Origin: Planctomycetota bacterium
GTDB lineage: Bacteria; Planctomycetota; Planctomycetia; Pirellulales; Pirellulaceae
Assembly (NCBI GenBank): GCA_024276655.1
Contig: JAJRWU010000081.1
Location: 1-43,146, forward strand
Direction: 5' to 3'
DNA length: 43,146 nt
Below, piece after piece: positions 1 to 7,462 of this stretch; the stretch's first letter is position 1; each line of letters opens with the position of its first letter. The notes below the pieces were generated by a model, which saw nothing but the letters and a program-made list of their open reading frames with translations, ran no database searches and was not told the origin of the DNA. The position numbers and the translations under genes were made by a program.

Positions 1-1355
1 GACCGCTGGGCAACTGCGCATCCCGCATCGATTCGCACTTATCGTCAAACCGAACAAGCCGCGCGCCAAGCAAAAACAAAAACCCGCCGCGCCCGCCGCA
101 GAAAAATCACCAACCACAGATAGTCGCACCGAACGCTTACCCACGGGCAACAGATCGGTCAGCGTGGTCATCGTCGCTTTGAAACTGATTTTCCAAGGCT
201 GCACACCGGTCCCGCGCGCGGCTTCACTCATTACTTGTCGGATCAGATTGTAGGCGATCATGTGAGCCCGAACCTCGTTGCGAACGCGGTGCGGCTGCTT
301 GCAACGCAAGTGATCCATCTGCATCACCGTTTTCAGACTCCGCAGATTGAGCTCCGCTTGCCAACGTCTGTGAAACAGAGCGGCGATATCGTCTTTACTG
401 TATTCGCTGTCGTCCAAGAGAGAGGTATGCACGATGATCTCGCGCGTGCGAAAGCCTTTCTGCTTGATGCGAATTCGTATCTCGCGGATCTCGATGCATT
501 CAAGGTAGCCATCGTACTCCTCTTGCTCCATCCATTTCGGACGCGACGGTTTCTGCAAATGGATGATGTGATCGTCGCGGCCCAGTCGTCGCGGCCCAGT
601 CGTCGCGGCCCAGTCGTCGCGGCCCAGTCGTCGCGGCCCAGTCGCCGCCCCGAGCGAAAGTCACTCTTGCGCATTTGGTGTTTGCGCACGACCACGTGAG
701 CGCCGCGAGCCATCAGCCGAGCCATGTCGAACCAACCGGCATACGCTCGGTCTGCGAGAAAAACATCGCTTTCTTCGATGCATGCGTCGATCTCGCGAAA
801 CAAACTCACTTCGTGTGTCAGCTTGCCGCGATACTTACCCGTGGCGGTTTCCAGCACAGTTCCCGTGGCCAAGGCAAAGAAGACGACCATTCGCATGATC
901 GGGAATCCACAGCCGGGCGCTTGGACTCGTTGTTGTGGATATTCGGCTTGGTTCTCGGCGGTGTCGGCCATCGTGATGGTCGTGCCGTCGGCCGTAATCA
1001 CCCGATGGCCGAGCCAGCGCCAATCGTCGGGTGCTTGCTCTTCGGCCGCTCGACCGGTGTGCTTCAGCAAGCGTTGCATGGCTTGCTCGTCCAACTTATC
1101 GCGAGCGATGCAGTAGCCGCCGGTTATGGGACAACACGCCGCCAAGCCCAGCGCGACGCGGTAGGCGATCAACTTCGTGACGGCCGTCACGCAGCCGTGA
1201 TGCGTGCTGAGCACCTGCGAGAGAAAGACCCACACCGTGACCGAGGTGGTATAAATCCTCGCCCGGTCAAGAATCCCTCTTGCCTCGCCGAACGCCTCGT
1301 TGATAATCTCCTTGGGAAGGTCGAGTAGAGGAGGAGCGTCAATGACGCCCCTCCT
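1..1355 (-). pseudogene. IS4-family DDE transposase, N-truncated and frameshifted
   Basis: Reading from about 1355 down, the first frame gives LLDLPKEIINEAF, then VWVFLSQVLSTHH, an ADGTT stretch (first catalytic Asp) and FLADRAYAGW (second Asp). After the tandem repeat at 572-641 the reading continues in another frame with HLQKPSRPKWMEQEEYDGYL and then FHRRWQAELNLRSLKTVMQ, which carries the catalytic Glu in the Y/F-R-E-K type signature of IS4 transposases. There is no ATG, GTG or TTG upstream of LLDLPKE before an in-frame TAG at 1356-1358, so about 20 N-terminal residues seen in relatives are missing. Five copies of a 14-bp unit, where the conserved protein needs one, shift the frame. The C-terminus loses family likeness near position 126. 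Non-functional as it stands. Confidence 0.85.
572..641 (-). repeat. 14-bp tandem repeat, five perfect copies
   Basis: The plus-strand unit is TCGTCGCGGCCCAG, repeated exactly at 572-585, 586-599, 600-613, 614-627 and 628-641, followed by a decayed start of a sixth. On the minus strand one copy encodes LGRDD of the transposase. Fourteen is not a multiple of three, so copy number sets the frame: one or four copies would join the two halves of the transposase, five do not. Confidence 0.97.
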
Positions 1356-1365
1356 CTACTCGACC
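1319..1365. repeat. 23-nt inverted repeat with 1-nt loop
   Basis: The left arm is 1319-1341 and the right arm 1343-1365. The arms are complementary at 22 of 23 positions (one mismatch, at the seventh base of the right arm). The left arm is still coding sequence of the transposase remnant, while the right arm lies outside it and supplies the in-frame TAG. It looks like an inverted duplication formed at the edge of the decayed element. There is no T-tract, so a terminator role is unlikely. Confidence 0.9.
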
Positions 1366-1461
1366 GGCCCTCTGCGTTTCCCGTCTTCGTGACCGTATAT
1401 CGGTTATTCGCTGTGGGATGGATTGCTGTCGCAATTTCCCGCAGCGCCGTGAACGGGTACG

Positions 1462-1501
1462 AAAAAAACGCCCCTCGACGAACATATTCGTCGAGGGGCG
1501 T
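1462..1501 (-). terminator. Rho-independent terminator of the BBP7 gene
   Basis: A perfect 15-bp stem (1468-1482 with 1487-1501) with a 4-nt CATA loop is followed on the minus strand by a seven-T run (complement of 1462-1468). It lies about 35 bp beyond the stop of the minus-strand barrel gene, and separates that gene from the IS remnant. Confidence 0.9.
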
Positions 1502-1536
1502 GCAAAGTCACTAAGAGCGGGTGGGGAGCCCCGGTC

Positions 1537-2847
1537 TTAGTAATTGAACTCTAAACTTCCGTAACCTCCGTGGAGAATGAGGTTGCCGTTCGATTCGACC
1601 CTGCGGGCGCCGCCCAGGTCGTCGAAGTTGGCGGGGAATTGAGTCGTGCTCAAAGCCACTCCGGAATAGGCCACCGCGCGGTAGCCCAGCGAAGCACTCC
1701 ATCTGTGGGAGATTCGGCAGTCGATTCCCAGGTCCAGTTCGCCCACGAACGAAACGTCGTTCTTTGTCGTGTTGATATCGAACGCCTGCCCGTTGTAGGG
1801 GCTGGTCGGAACGTTGACCACCGCGGCGCCGGTCGACCCGCCCACGAACGAAGTGTGTTGGATGTTGTTATTGAACAAGCCAAACTTCGTGCGACTGCGG
1901 AGCGAGAAGCGATTTGTCAGCCGATAACTCGCATCGGCGCCGAGTTGGAAACCATACATTTGGTTGTCGACGGTCGAGGAGTAATACACTTCGCGGGCGT
2001 CGCCGGTGAAGTTGGTGTCAAAGTCGTCGGAGGCAAAGTTGAGGTCTTCATTGAACTTCAAATAGCGGAAGCCGGCGATGAAGCCCACGTTGAGCCGGTC
2101 GCAGTTGATGGCGTTCCCGTAGTTCAAAAAGTTGACTTCCACATTTTGAAAGTTGAAATTGCGCCGCAGTCGCTGCCGCTGGGCGCCTTGGAACCAATCA
2201 TTGACAGCGCTCACGCCAGAGCCATCGTTGTACTCCAGTGAGTTGAAGGAGAAAGTGGCGTCTAGGTTACCGGTCATGTTGGAGCCCAACGCGTTGAATT
2301 CGGAATCGTTGGGATCGATTCCCCAATAAACCACTTCCACCGCATGCTTGCCGCCGTTGAAGTATTGGCCGAAGCGCACTTCGGCGCCGCCGGTGTAATC
2401 CATGTTGGCGTCGCGGCTGCCGATGATTTGGCTCGTGATGATGGCGTCGTCGTAGCTGAACCAGAGTTCATTTTCGTCGCTGCGGGTCATGATCAGACCG
2501 CCCACGCTGCCGAACCATCCACAGCGAGGCGCCTGCCAAACGCTCTGGACGATTTCAGCGCAGCTTTCGTCGATGGCGCCGCCATCGGCGTAGAGCCCAT
2601 GTCCGCCGCTTCCATGAACGTGTGGCGTTTCTTCGATGTGAAGAGATTCGCTTGTCGGCGCCGGCGGGGCGGGAAGTTGTAGTTGGTCTTGGTAGGCGGT
2701 GTAGGTCGGGTAACGGCCGTCGGGCAGCATCGACGGCGTGGCGTATTGCGAGTATTGAGCTTGAGCGTTTCCGACCAAGGCATTTCCGACCAAACAGGCG
2801 GCGCCCAGCGCCCAGGCAGCGCCCTTCATGTAGAACGATCGCATCAT
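1537..2847 (-). CDS. BBP7-family outer-membrane beta-barrel protein
   Basis: A 436-residue exported protein. Residues 1-30 form a signal peptide (MKGAAWALGAACLVGNALVG, cleaved after AQA). A Pro-rich linker and a His/Gly stretch lead to a barrel-like region from about residue 105 (GWFGSVGGLIMTRSDENELW) to the end, with alternating aromatic beta-strands. The C-terminus LEFNY ends in an aromatic residue, as outer-membrane barrels do. The pattern resembles the planctomycete BBP7 (formerly DUF1551) porin-like family, whose substrate is unknown. The start is ATG 2847, because GAGGAG lies five bases upstream. A second ATG follows directly and cannot be excluded. The signal peptide contains a small tandem duplication (LVGNA twice). 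A strong terminator follows. Confidence 0.8.
   Translation of the reverse strand: MMRSFYMKGAAWALGAACLVGNALVGNAQAQYSQYATPSMLPDGRYPTYTAYQDQLQLPAPPAPTSESLHIEETPHVHGSGGHGLYADGGAIDESCAEIVQSVWQAPRCGWFGSVGGLIMTRSDENELWFSYDDAIITSQIIGSRDANMDYTGGAEVRFGQYFNGGKHAVEVVYWGIDPNDSEFNALGSNMTGNLDATFSFNSLEYNDGSGVSAVNDWFQGAQRQRLRRNFNFQNVEVNFLNYGNAINCDRLNVGFIAGFRYLKFNEDLNFASDDFDTNFTGDAREVYYSSTVDNQMYGFQLGADASYRLTNRFSLRSRTKFGLFNNNIQHTSFVGGSTGAAVVNVPTSPYNGQAFDINTTKNDVSFVGELDLGIDCRISHRWSASLGYRAVAYSGVALSTTQFPANFDDLGGARRVESNGNLILHGGYGSLEFNY
2765..2794 (-). repeat. 15-bp tandem duplication in a signal peptide
   Basis: Two adjacent 15-bp units (2765-2779 and 2780-2794) differ at two positions and encode LVGNA-LVGNA at the end of the hydrophobic core of the BBP7 signal peptide. 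The length is a multiple of three, so the frame is kept. Confidence 0.8.
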
Positions 2848-3246
2848 TCGACTCCTCGAATAGGGAATGTCATCCGTGATGAAAGCGCGGCATCCGTTGC
2901 GCTGCTTTCAATCGACTGGTGTTCGAGTGTGCCGGAGATCTTGTGATCTCCGTCGATGGAATCCGTTCCACACACTTTTCCAACGTGTGGCATTCTTGCG
3001 TATCGTCGCCCGGTGCTTCAATAGTTGCGAAATTTCGGCGGCTGCGAGAAAAGATTTTTGGCCTTGGTGTCGTGATCATTAAGAGCCGCGCAGCCCGACA
3101 TCCGCAGCGCGAGCATCTCGCCGCCGAACGCCGCCCAAGCATTGCCACCGATACAGCCGGGCCAGCCCGCCGCGATTACGACCAAGCACATGCGAAAGCG
3201 GGAAGATAGCTTTCCCAAACGGCTTGTGCAAACGAAAAACAAAAAA
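2848..3246. other. Non-coding interval with two small hairpins
   Basis: This is 399 bp between two minus-strand genes, with no convincing gene. It holds a perfect 8-bp stem with a TTGT loop at 2933-2952 and a 6-bp stem at 2968-2990, both in what would be the leader of the BBP7 gene. A clear sigma-70 promoter was not found. The hairpins may be leader RNA structure or a weak terminator for the DUF502 gene. No T-tract supports the latter. Confidence 0.5.
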
Positions 3247-3981
3247 CTACGTCCCCGGTTTGGGCGGCGCCGGAGGGGCGAAGTAGTTGACTTGCGGCGG
3301 TACGGAAATGCCGCCGGAAACAATGGCTTGCAGCGTTTCGTTGAGATCCCAATCCAGTTCGGTCACTTCTTCTTCGGGAATTAAGAGCATGTAGCCGCTG
3401 CTGGGCACCGGCGTGGTGGGAACATACACGCAAAGAATCGTTTTTCCGGTTTGTGCGTCGCGGCAGGTGGAGGTCACGAAACCCGGCACGCGCATGCCGG
3501 GGTGCGGAAACGCGACCAGCACCACGCGTTGGAATTGGGGTGTATCCGTTTGCCGCCCGATCGATTCAAACACCTTTTGAACGGCCGAGTAAATCGTGTT
3601 GACAATCGGCGCCTTGAGCAACAGCCAGTCGATCGTTTTATGGATCTGCGACTGAAACAACGAGCCCATCACATAGAGAAAGCTCAGCACGATCGCCACC
3701 GCCATGGCCGGCGCGATGTACGTCGCGATGAAAGGCGGCAGCGTCTCGCCGTCGGCCAAGGGCTGGCCCCAGAGGTACAGCACCACTTTCGCGACGGGGT
3801 CGATCACCACATGGCGAAGCGTATTGTACAGCCAGAAAAAGATCCAAAACGTCACCGCGATCGGCCCCACGGCCAACACGCCTTGAAAAAGCCGCAGGCG
3901 CAGGCGGCGAACCCACGTACGCGGTTGCGGCGTCGGGCGATCAACCTGCCGGGCCTTTTTTCTCTTTTTCTTCTTCATCAC
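3247..3981 (-). CDS. DUF502 family membrane protein
   Basis: A 244-residue integral membrane protein of the DUF502 type. A very basic N-terminus (MMKKKKRKKARQ) precedes helix 1 at about residues 34-54 (GVLAVGPIAVTFWIFFWLYN). Helix 2 lies at about 85-107 (FIATYIAPAMAVAIVLSFLY). The conserved loop IYSAVQKVFESIG and the VVLVAFPHPGMRVPGFVT stretch are typical of the family, as is the later VYVPTTPVPSSGYMLLIPEE. The biochemical role of DUF502 proteins is not established. The start at 3981 (ATGATG) has no strong ribosome binding site, so the second ATG is equally possible. It is probably transcribed alone: the next minus-strand gene is 399 bp away. Confidence 0.85.
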   Translation of the reverse strand: MMKKKKRKKARQVDRPTPQPRTWVRRLRLRLFQGVLAVGPIAVTFWIFFWLYNTLRHVVIDPVAKVVLYLWGQPLADGETLPPFIATYIAPAMAVAIVLSFLYVMGSLFQSQIHKTIDWLLLKAPIVNTIYSAVQKVFESIGRQTDTPQFQRVVLVAFPHPGMRVPGFVTSTCRDAQTGKTILCVYVPTTPVPSSGYMLLIPEEEVTELDWDLNETLQAIVSGGISVPPQVNYFAPPAPPKPGT

Positions 3982-4100
3982 TGGTTTTGTTTTCCGGTAT
4001 TGCGTTGCTTACGCATTGCTTGCGGGATGAATACACTTTAGGCTGCGGCTCCTAGTCAGCATTTATACAACAGTTGCCTGAGTGAAGCATACGTGGCGCC

Positions 4101-4907
4101 GTGACAAATAATTTCGTCAGCCGAGATATTCGCGGCCAACTCGTGTTTCTGGGCACGGGCACGTCGGTGGGCGTGCCGATGATCGGCTGTGGCTGCCCGG
4201 TTTGCCAAAGCCTGAACTCTCGCAACCAACGCACACGCTGCGGTTTGGCGATCGGTTTGCCCGAGGGAAATCTTCTGGTCGATACGCCGCCCGATCTTAG
4301 ATTCCAACTCTTGCGCGAGCGAATCGGCATCGCGCACGCCGCCCTCTTCACCCACGATCATGCCGACCACGTCTTCGGACTCGACGACCTGCGGCTCTTT
4401 CCATTCCAACTGGGCGCCGCCATTCCGCTGTATTGTGAAGACGTGGTCGAGCGTCGGATCCGACAATCGTTCGACTACGCCTTTGTTGAACGGGAGCAAA
4501 CCCATCGTGGCGCTGTTCCGAATCTCGTGATTCGCCAGATCGATGAATCGCCGTTCAGGCTGCTGGGCGCCAATGTTATTCCCATTCGCCTGCACCACGG
4601 ACCCTTTTTTCGCGTGCTCGGTTTTCGTTTTGGCCGTGTTGCCTATTGCACCGACACCAACGAAATTCCCGACGCCAGTTGGCCGCTGCTCGAAGGGCTA
4701 GATGTGTTCATTGTTGACGCATTAAGAAAAAAGCCGCACCCCACGCACTTCAGCCTGGACGAAGCCGTGCAGGCCACTCGCCGCGTGGGCGCCAAGAAAA
4801 CGTATTTCACTCATATGTCGCACGATCTGGAGCACGAAGCCACCAACGCCGAGCTCCCCCCCGGTATGGAACTCGCCTACGACGGCCTGCAAATTCCATT
4901 ATCGTGA
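4101..4907 (+). CDS. MBL-fold metal-dependent hydrolase, PhnP-like
   Basis: A 268-residue metallo-beta-lactamase-fold hydrolase. It opens with FLGTGTSVGVPMIGCGCPVC, the start found in PhnP-type phosphodiesterases, including the Cys pair that binds a structural metal in PhnP. The catalytic metal motif THDHADH places H85, H87, D89 and H90. Further ligands are suggested by LHHGPFF, YCTDTNE and the C-terminal THMSHD. PhnP cleaves cyclic ribose phosphates, but no other phosphonate genes are here, so the substrate is open. The start GTG 4101 is the furthest in-frame choice consistent with the family. An in-frame GTG at 4143, just before FLGTG, is an alternative. Confidence 0.85.
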   Translation: MTNNFVSRDIRGQLVFLGTGTSVGVPMIGCGCPVCQSLNSRNQRTRCGLAIGLPEGNLLVDTPPDLRFQLLRERIGIAHAALFTHDHADHVFGLDDLRLFPFQLGAAIPLYCEDVVERRIRQSFDYAFVEREQTHRGAVPNLVIRQIDESPFRLLGANVIPIRLHHGPFFRVLGFRFGRVAYCTDTNEIPDASWPLLEGLDVFIVDALRKKPHPTHFSLDEAVQATRRVGAKKTYFTHMSHDLEHEATNAELPPGMELAYDGLQIPLS

Positions 4908-5254
4908 TCATTCATTTGCGTAGGCGTCGGCGGGATCATTCGCGTACCCAACATGCGGAACCTTAAACGCCGATCCCTTATTTTCGTTTTATCGTCGTCG
5001 CTCAGACTACCTTTCCGTTGCCTCGCCCCATTGAAACGGCGCGCCCGCCTCCGGGAATTGACCAGAGGATTTTGAATGTGGATAATGAGACGGGAGCCGT
5101 GTTCGGTTCCTCGCCGCCAAAGGGCCGCCAAACGCATTTGCCGCACGCAGCCCCTTATTTCTTTTTGCGCCGAATTCTCGATCAAAGACGGGCAAAGAAC
5201 CGCGGCGGAGAACCAGAGCGCAGCAGGCGTACTCAGCACATAGAAGGATGCAGC
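4908..5254. other. Intergenic interval, nothing recognised
   Basis: This is 347 bp between the PhnP-like gene and the sulfatase start. The sulfatase frame is open back to a TTG at 5018, but the 79 codons gained ([10 protein letters not shown]...) have no signal-peptide or sulfatase character, so I read this as leader and promoter DNA. No clear promoter or hairpin was found. Confidence 0.5.
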
Positions 5255-6817
5255 ATGTTTCAATTTCGTACCAATCCGCTGGCCGACCAACCGGCCTTCG
5301 CCGCCCGCCGCTCGCTCTTGGGTCATTCATTCTGCCGAACAGCGGTCTTGGTAATTCCGCCGCTCGCAGTCTTTGCTTCACTGTTTCTCTTTGCTTCACT
5401 GATTCTCTTCGCGCAGCAAGCCAGCGCCGCTTCGACTGATCGGCCCAACATCATATTCATCATGGCCGACGATCTGGGCTATGGCGAATTGGGTTGTTAT
5501 GGCCAACAGAAAATCAAGACGCCTCATCTTGACCGTCTGGCGGCGGAGGGCATTCGATTCACCCAGCACTATTCCGGAAACGCCGTCTGCGCTACGGCCC
5601 GTTGTGTGTTGATGACGGGAAAACATACCGGCCATGCGTACATTCGCAATAACGGCAACCCCAAAGGGATGGCCGACTTGCGAGCCAAGTATGGCTGGGA
5701 GTTTCCCGGTCAATACCCGATACCCGACGAAGAAATCACGATCGCCGAAGTGCTCAAACAGAAGGGCTACGCCACCGCCGCCGCCGGAAAGTGGGGGCTG
5801 GGGCACGTGGGCAACACGGGCGGCGCGAACCGGCAAGGCTTCGACCTCTTTTACGGTTTCTATTGCCAGGTTCACGCACATAACCATTACCCCAAATTCC
5901 TCTGGCGAAACGACCACAAGGAAATTTTTCCCGGCAACGATCGCACTTTGTATGGCGAAACCTATTCGCAAGATAAGTTTGTTGACGTCGGCTTGGAGTT
6001 TATCCGTCAAAACAAAGATCGGCCCTTCTTTCTCTACCTGCCGTTTGCCGTGCCGCATCTTTCCATTCAGGTTCCCGAAGCATCGGTCGCGGAATACAAA
6101 GACCTGCTTCCCGAAACCCCCTACAAGCACAAAGGCTACTTGCAGCATCCATTCCCGCACGCCGGTTACGCCGCCATGATCACGCACATGGACCGTGGCG
6201 TGGGGCAAATCATGGCGCTGCTGAAAGAGCTTGAGCTCGATGAACAAACCCTGGTGATTTTCACCTCGGATAACGGCCCCACTTTCAACCGACTTGGCGG
6301 GGCCGACTCTGCGTTTTTCGATTCCGCCGGCGGCTTTCGCGGACTGAAAGGAAGTTTGTACGAAGGCGGGATTCGCATCCCGATGATCGCCCGTTGGCCG
6401 GGGAAAACGCCCGCCGGCGCCGTAACCGGCCACGTTTCCGCTTTTTGGGATGTCCTGCCCACGCTGGCCGACGTGGCCGGCTGTGAAGCGCCACTCGATA
6501 TTGACGGCGTCAGCTTCGCGCCTACGCTGCTGGGCCAGAACGGAAAACAGCAGCAACACGAGTATCTGTACTGGGAGTTTCCGGCCTACGGCGGGCAGCA
6601 AGCCGTGCGGCTAGGGAAATGGAAAGGCATTCGCCAAAAAATAATGGGCAAGCGGCCGCGCATGAAAATCGAACTCTACGATTTAGAGGCCGACCGCGCC
6701 GAAGAGCATGACGTAGCCGACCAGCATCCTCATGTTGTGGCGCGCATCGCCTCCCTCATGAAAACCGGCCGCACGCCCTCAAAGTTGTTTCGCTTCCCGG
6801 CGCTCGATAATCAATAA
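5255..6817 (+). CDS. Exported sulfatase (arylsulfatase type)
   Basis: A 520-residue sulfatase of the alkaline-phosphatase-like superfamily, expected to act outside the cytoplasm on sulfated glycans. The signal peptide is about residues 1-63, with an unusually long hydrophobic core that contains a duplicated six-residue unit. [19 protein letters not shown] gives the metal-binding Asp pair near 72-73. The formylglycine site is [12 protein letters not shown] with Cys112. The usual consensus is C-x-P/A-x-R, so Thr at the third position is unusual. [17 protein letters not shown] and [15 protein letters not shown] are family blocks. The start ATG 5255 is chosen because AGAAGGA lies about seven bases upstream. 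A terminator hairpin follows at 6848. The specific substrate cannot be told. Confidence 0.92.
   Translation: MFQFRTNPLADQPAFAARRSLLGHSFCRTAVLVIPPLAVFASLFLFASLILFAQQASAASTDRPNIIFIMADDLGYGELGCYGQQKIKTPHLDRLAAEGIRFTQHYSGNAVCATARCVLMTGKHTGHAYIRNNGNPKGMADLRAKYGWEFPGQYPIPDEEITIAEVLKQKGYATAAAGKWGLGHVGNTGGANRQGFDLFYGFYCQVHAHNHYPKFLWRNDHKEIFPGNDRTLYGETYSQDKFVDVGLEFIRQNKDRPFFLYLPFAVPHLSIQVPEASVAEYKDLLPETPYKHKGYLQHPFPHAGYAAMITHMDRGVGQIMALLKELELDEQTLVIFTSDNGPTFNRLGGADSAFFDSAGGFRGLKGSLYEGGIRIPMIARWPGKTPAGAVTGHVSAFWDVLPTLADVAGCEAPLDIDGVSFAPTLLGQNGKQQQHEYLYWEFPAYGGQQAVRLGKWKGIRQKIMGKRPRMKIELYDLEADRAEEHDVADQHPHVVARIASLMKTGRTPSKLFRFPALDNQ
5371..5406 (+). repeat. 18-bp tandem duplication in a signal peptide
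   Basis: CTTTGCTTCACTGTTTCT (5371-5388) is followed by CTTTGCTTCACTGATTCT (5389-5406). They differ at one base and encode [12 protein letters not shown], which lengthens the hydrophobic core of the sulfatase signal peptide in frame. Confidence 0.9.
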
Positions 6818-6847
6818 GGGAGCAGTTCTGAATTGACATGCCGAATT

Positions 6848-6882
6848 AAAAGCCCGGCATTTTGAAAATGCCGGGCTTTTTT
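6848..6882 (+). terminator. Terminator of the sulfatase gene, GCCCGGC family
   Basis: The stem AAAAGCCCGGCAT (6848-6860) pairs with ATGCCGGGCTTTT (6868-6880) and is followed by more T. It lies 30 bp after the sulfatase stop. Nearly the same hairpin recurs at 7397 and 9844. Confidence 0.92.
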
Positions 6883-6956
6883 GAACGACAACCGGTAACT
6901 TATTTCAGGACTATTCCAAAGAGTTGGAATTTGTAGCTACAAGGAGCTTCGAAGCC

Positions 6957-7358
6957 ATGCCGGAACCATTGCCTCTTTCAGCGGTAAATCACATATCTCA
7001 CGTGACGCATCACTTGGAGCAGAGCACCGCTTTTTACCGCGACGTGTTGGGTTTTCGACAGATTGGACGGCCCGATTTCGGCTTCCCCGGCGCCTGGCTG
7101 TTCAACTACGGCGTGCAGATTCATTTGATCGCCGCGACCGATGATGCGCACTCCGACGCGGCGGGCGAAATTTCGATTCGCGCCGATCATGTCGCCTTCC
7201 AAACCCACGACACCGACGCCGTGCAAGCCTTGCTCCAAGAGCATGGCGTTCCGTTTCGGACCAACTTTGTCGAAGACGTGAAAGTCACGCAGATTTTCTT
7301 CCACGACCCGGACGGCAACCATGTTGAAGTGGGGAATTATCCTCCCGTTCGCGAATGA
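6957..7358 (+). CDS. VOC-family (glyoxalase-like) protein
   Basis: A 133-residue single-domain protein of the vicinal-oxygen-chelate superfamily. ISHVTHHLEQSTAFYRDVLGFRQIGRPDF is the first beta-alpha-beta-beta unit, with a metal-ligand His near residue 16. The second unit begins at RADHVAFQTHD and ends in FFHDPDGNHVEVGNYPP, which carries the usual Glu ligand. Such proteins include glyoxalase I, dioxygenases and fosfomycin resistance enzymes, and the reaction here cannot be assigned. The start ATG 6957 has AAGGAG ten bases upstream. The frame is open to a TTG at 6924, but that lacks support. It is flanked by terminator hairpins on both sides, so it is a single-gene unit. Confidence 0.85.
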   Translation: MPEPLPLSAVNHISHVTHHLEQSTAFYRDVLGFRQIGRPDFGFPGAWLFNYGVQIHLIAATDDAHSDAAGEISIRADHVAFQTHDTDAVQALLQEHGVPFRTNFVEDVKVTQIFFHDPDGNHVEVGNYPPVRE

Positions 7359-7396
7359 GCGAGGGTTTTTGATAAGCACCTGCGCAAGTGTCAAAT

Positions 7397-7431
7397 AAAA
7401 GCCCGGCGTTTTGAAAATGCCGGGTTTTTTT
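7397..7431. terminator. Bidirectional terminator, GCCCGGC family
   Basis: The stem AAAAGCCCGGCGTTTT and AAAATGCCGGG followed by seven T lies between the convergent VOC gene (plus) and DUF1501 gene (minus). On the minus strand the exit run is TTTTATTTG, so it can serve both genes. Confidence 0.88.
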
Positions 7432-7462
7432 GATCCATTCCCGGTAGCGAATTCCGTAGCCG

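Larger units (their letters stand above)
1..1365 (-). mobile_element. IS4-family insertion sequence remnant
   Basis: The stretch holds a degenerate IS4-type transposase on the minus strand (see the pseudogene entry) and, at its upstream edge, a 23-nt near-perfect inverted repeat. I could not identify the terminal inverted repeats or a target-site duplication. The low-coordinate end runs to, or beyond, the window edge: recognisable transposase similarity fades near position 126, so the IS may be truncated there too. The element looks immobile in its present form. Confidence 0.75.

Noticed and set aside
1-123. Plus-strand frame ending in ARRRKITNHR, possibly the end of an upstream gene
   Set aside because: It is basic and open from the window edge to a TAG at 121, but too short, with no motif and opposite the end of the transposase. 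It cannot be judged without upstream sequence.
235-1328. Plus-strand open frames across the IS remnant
   Set aside because: They are antisense to the transposase and carry no recognisable domain. One translates the tandem repeat.
5018-5254. N-terminal extension of the sulfatase from a TTG start
   Set aside because: The extra residues have no signal-peptide or domain character, and a good ribosome binding site precedes the internal ATG 5255.
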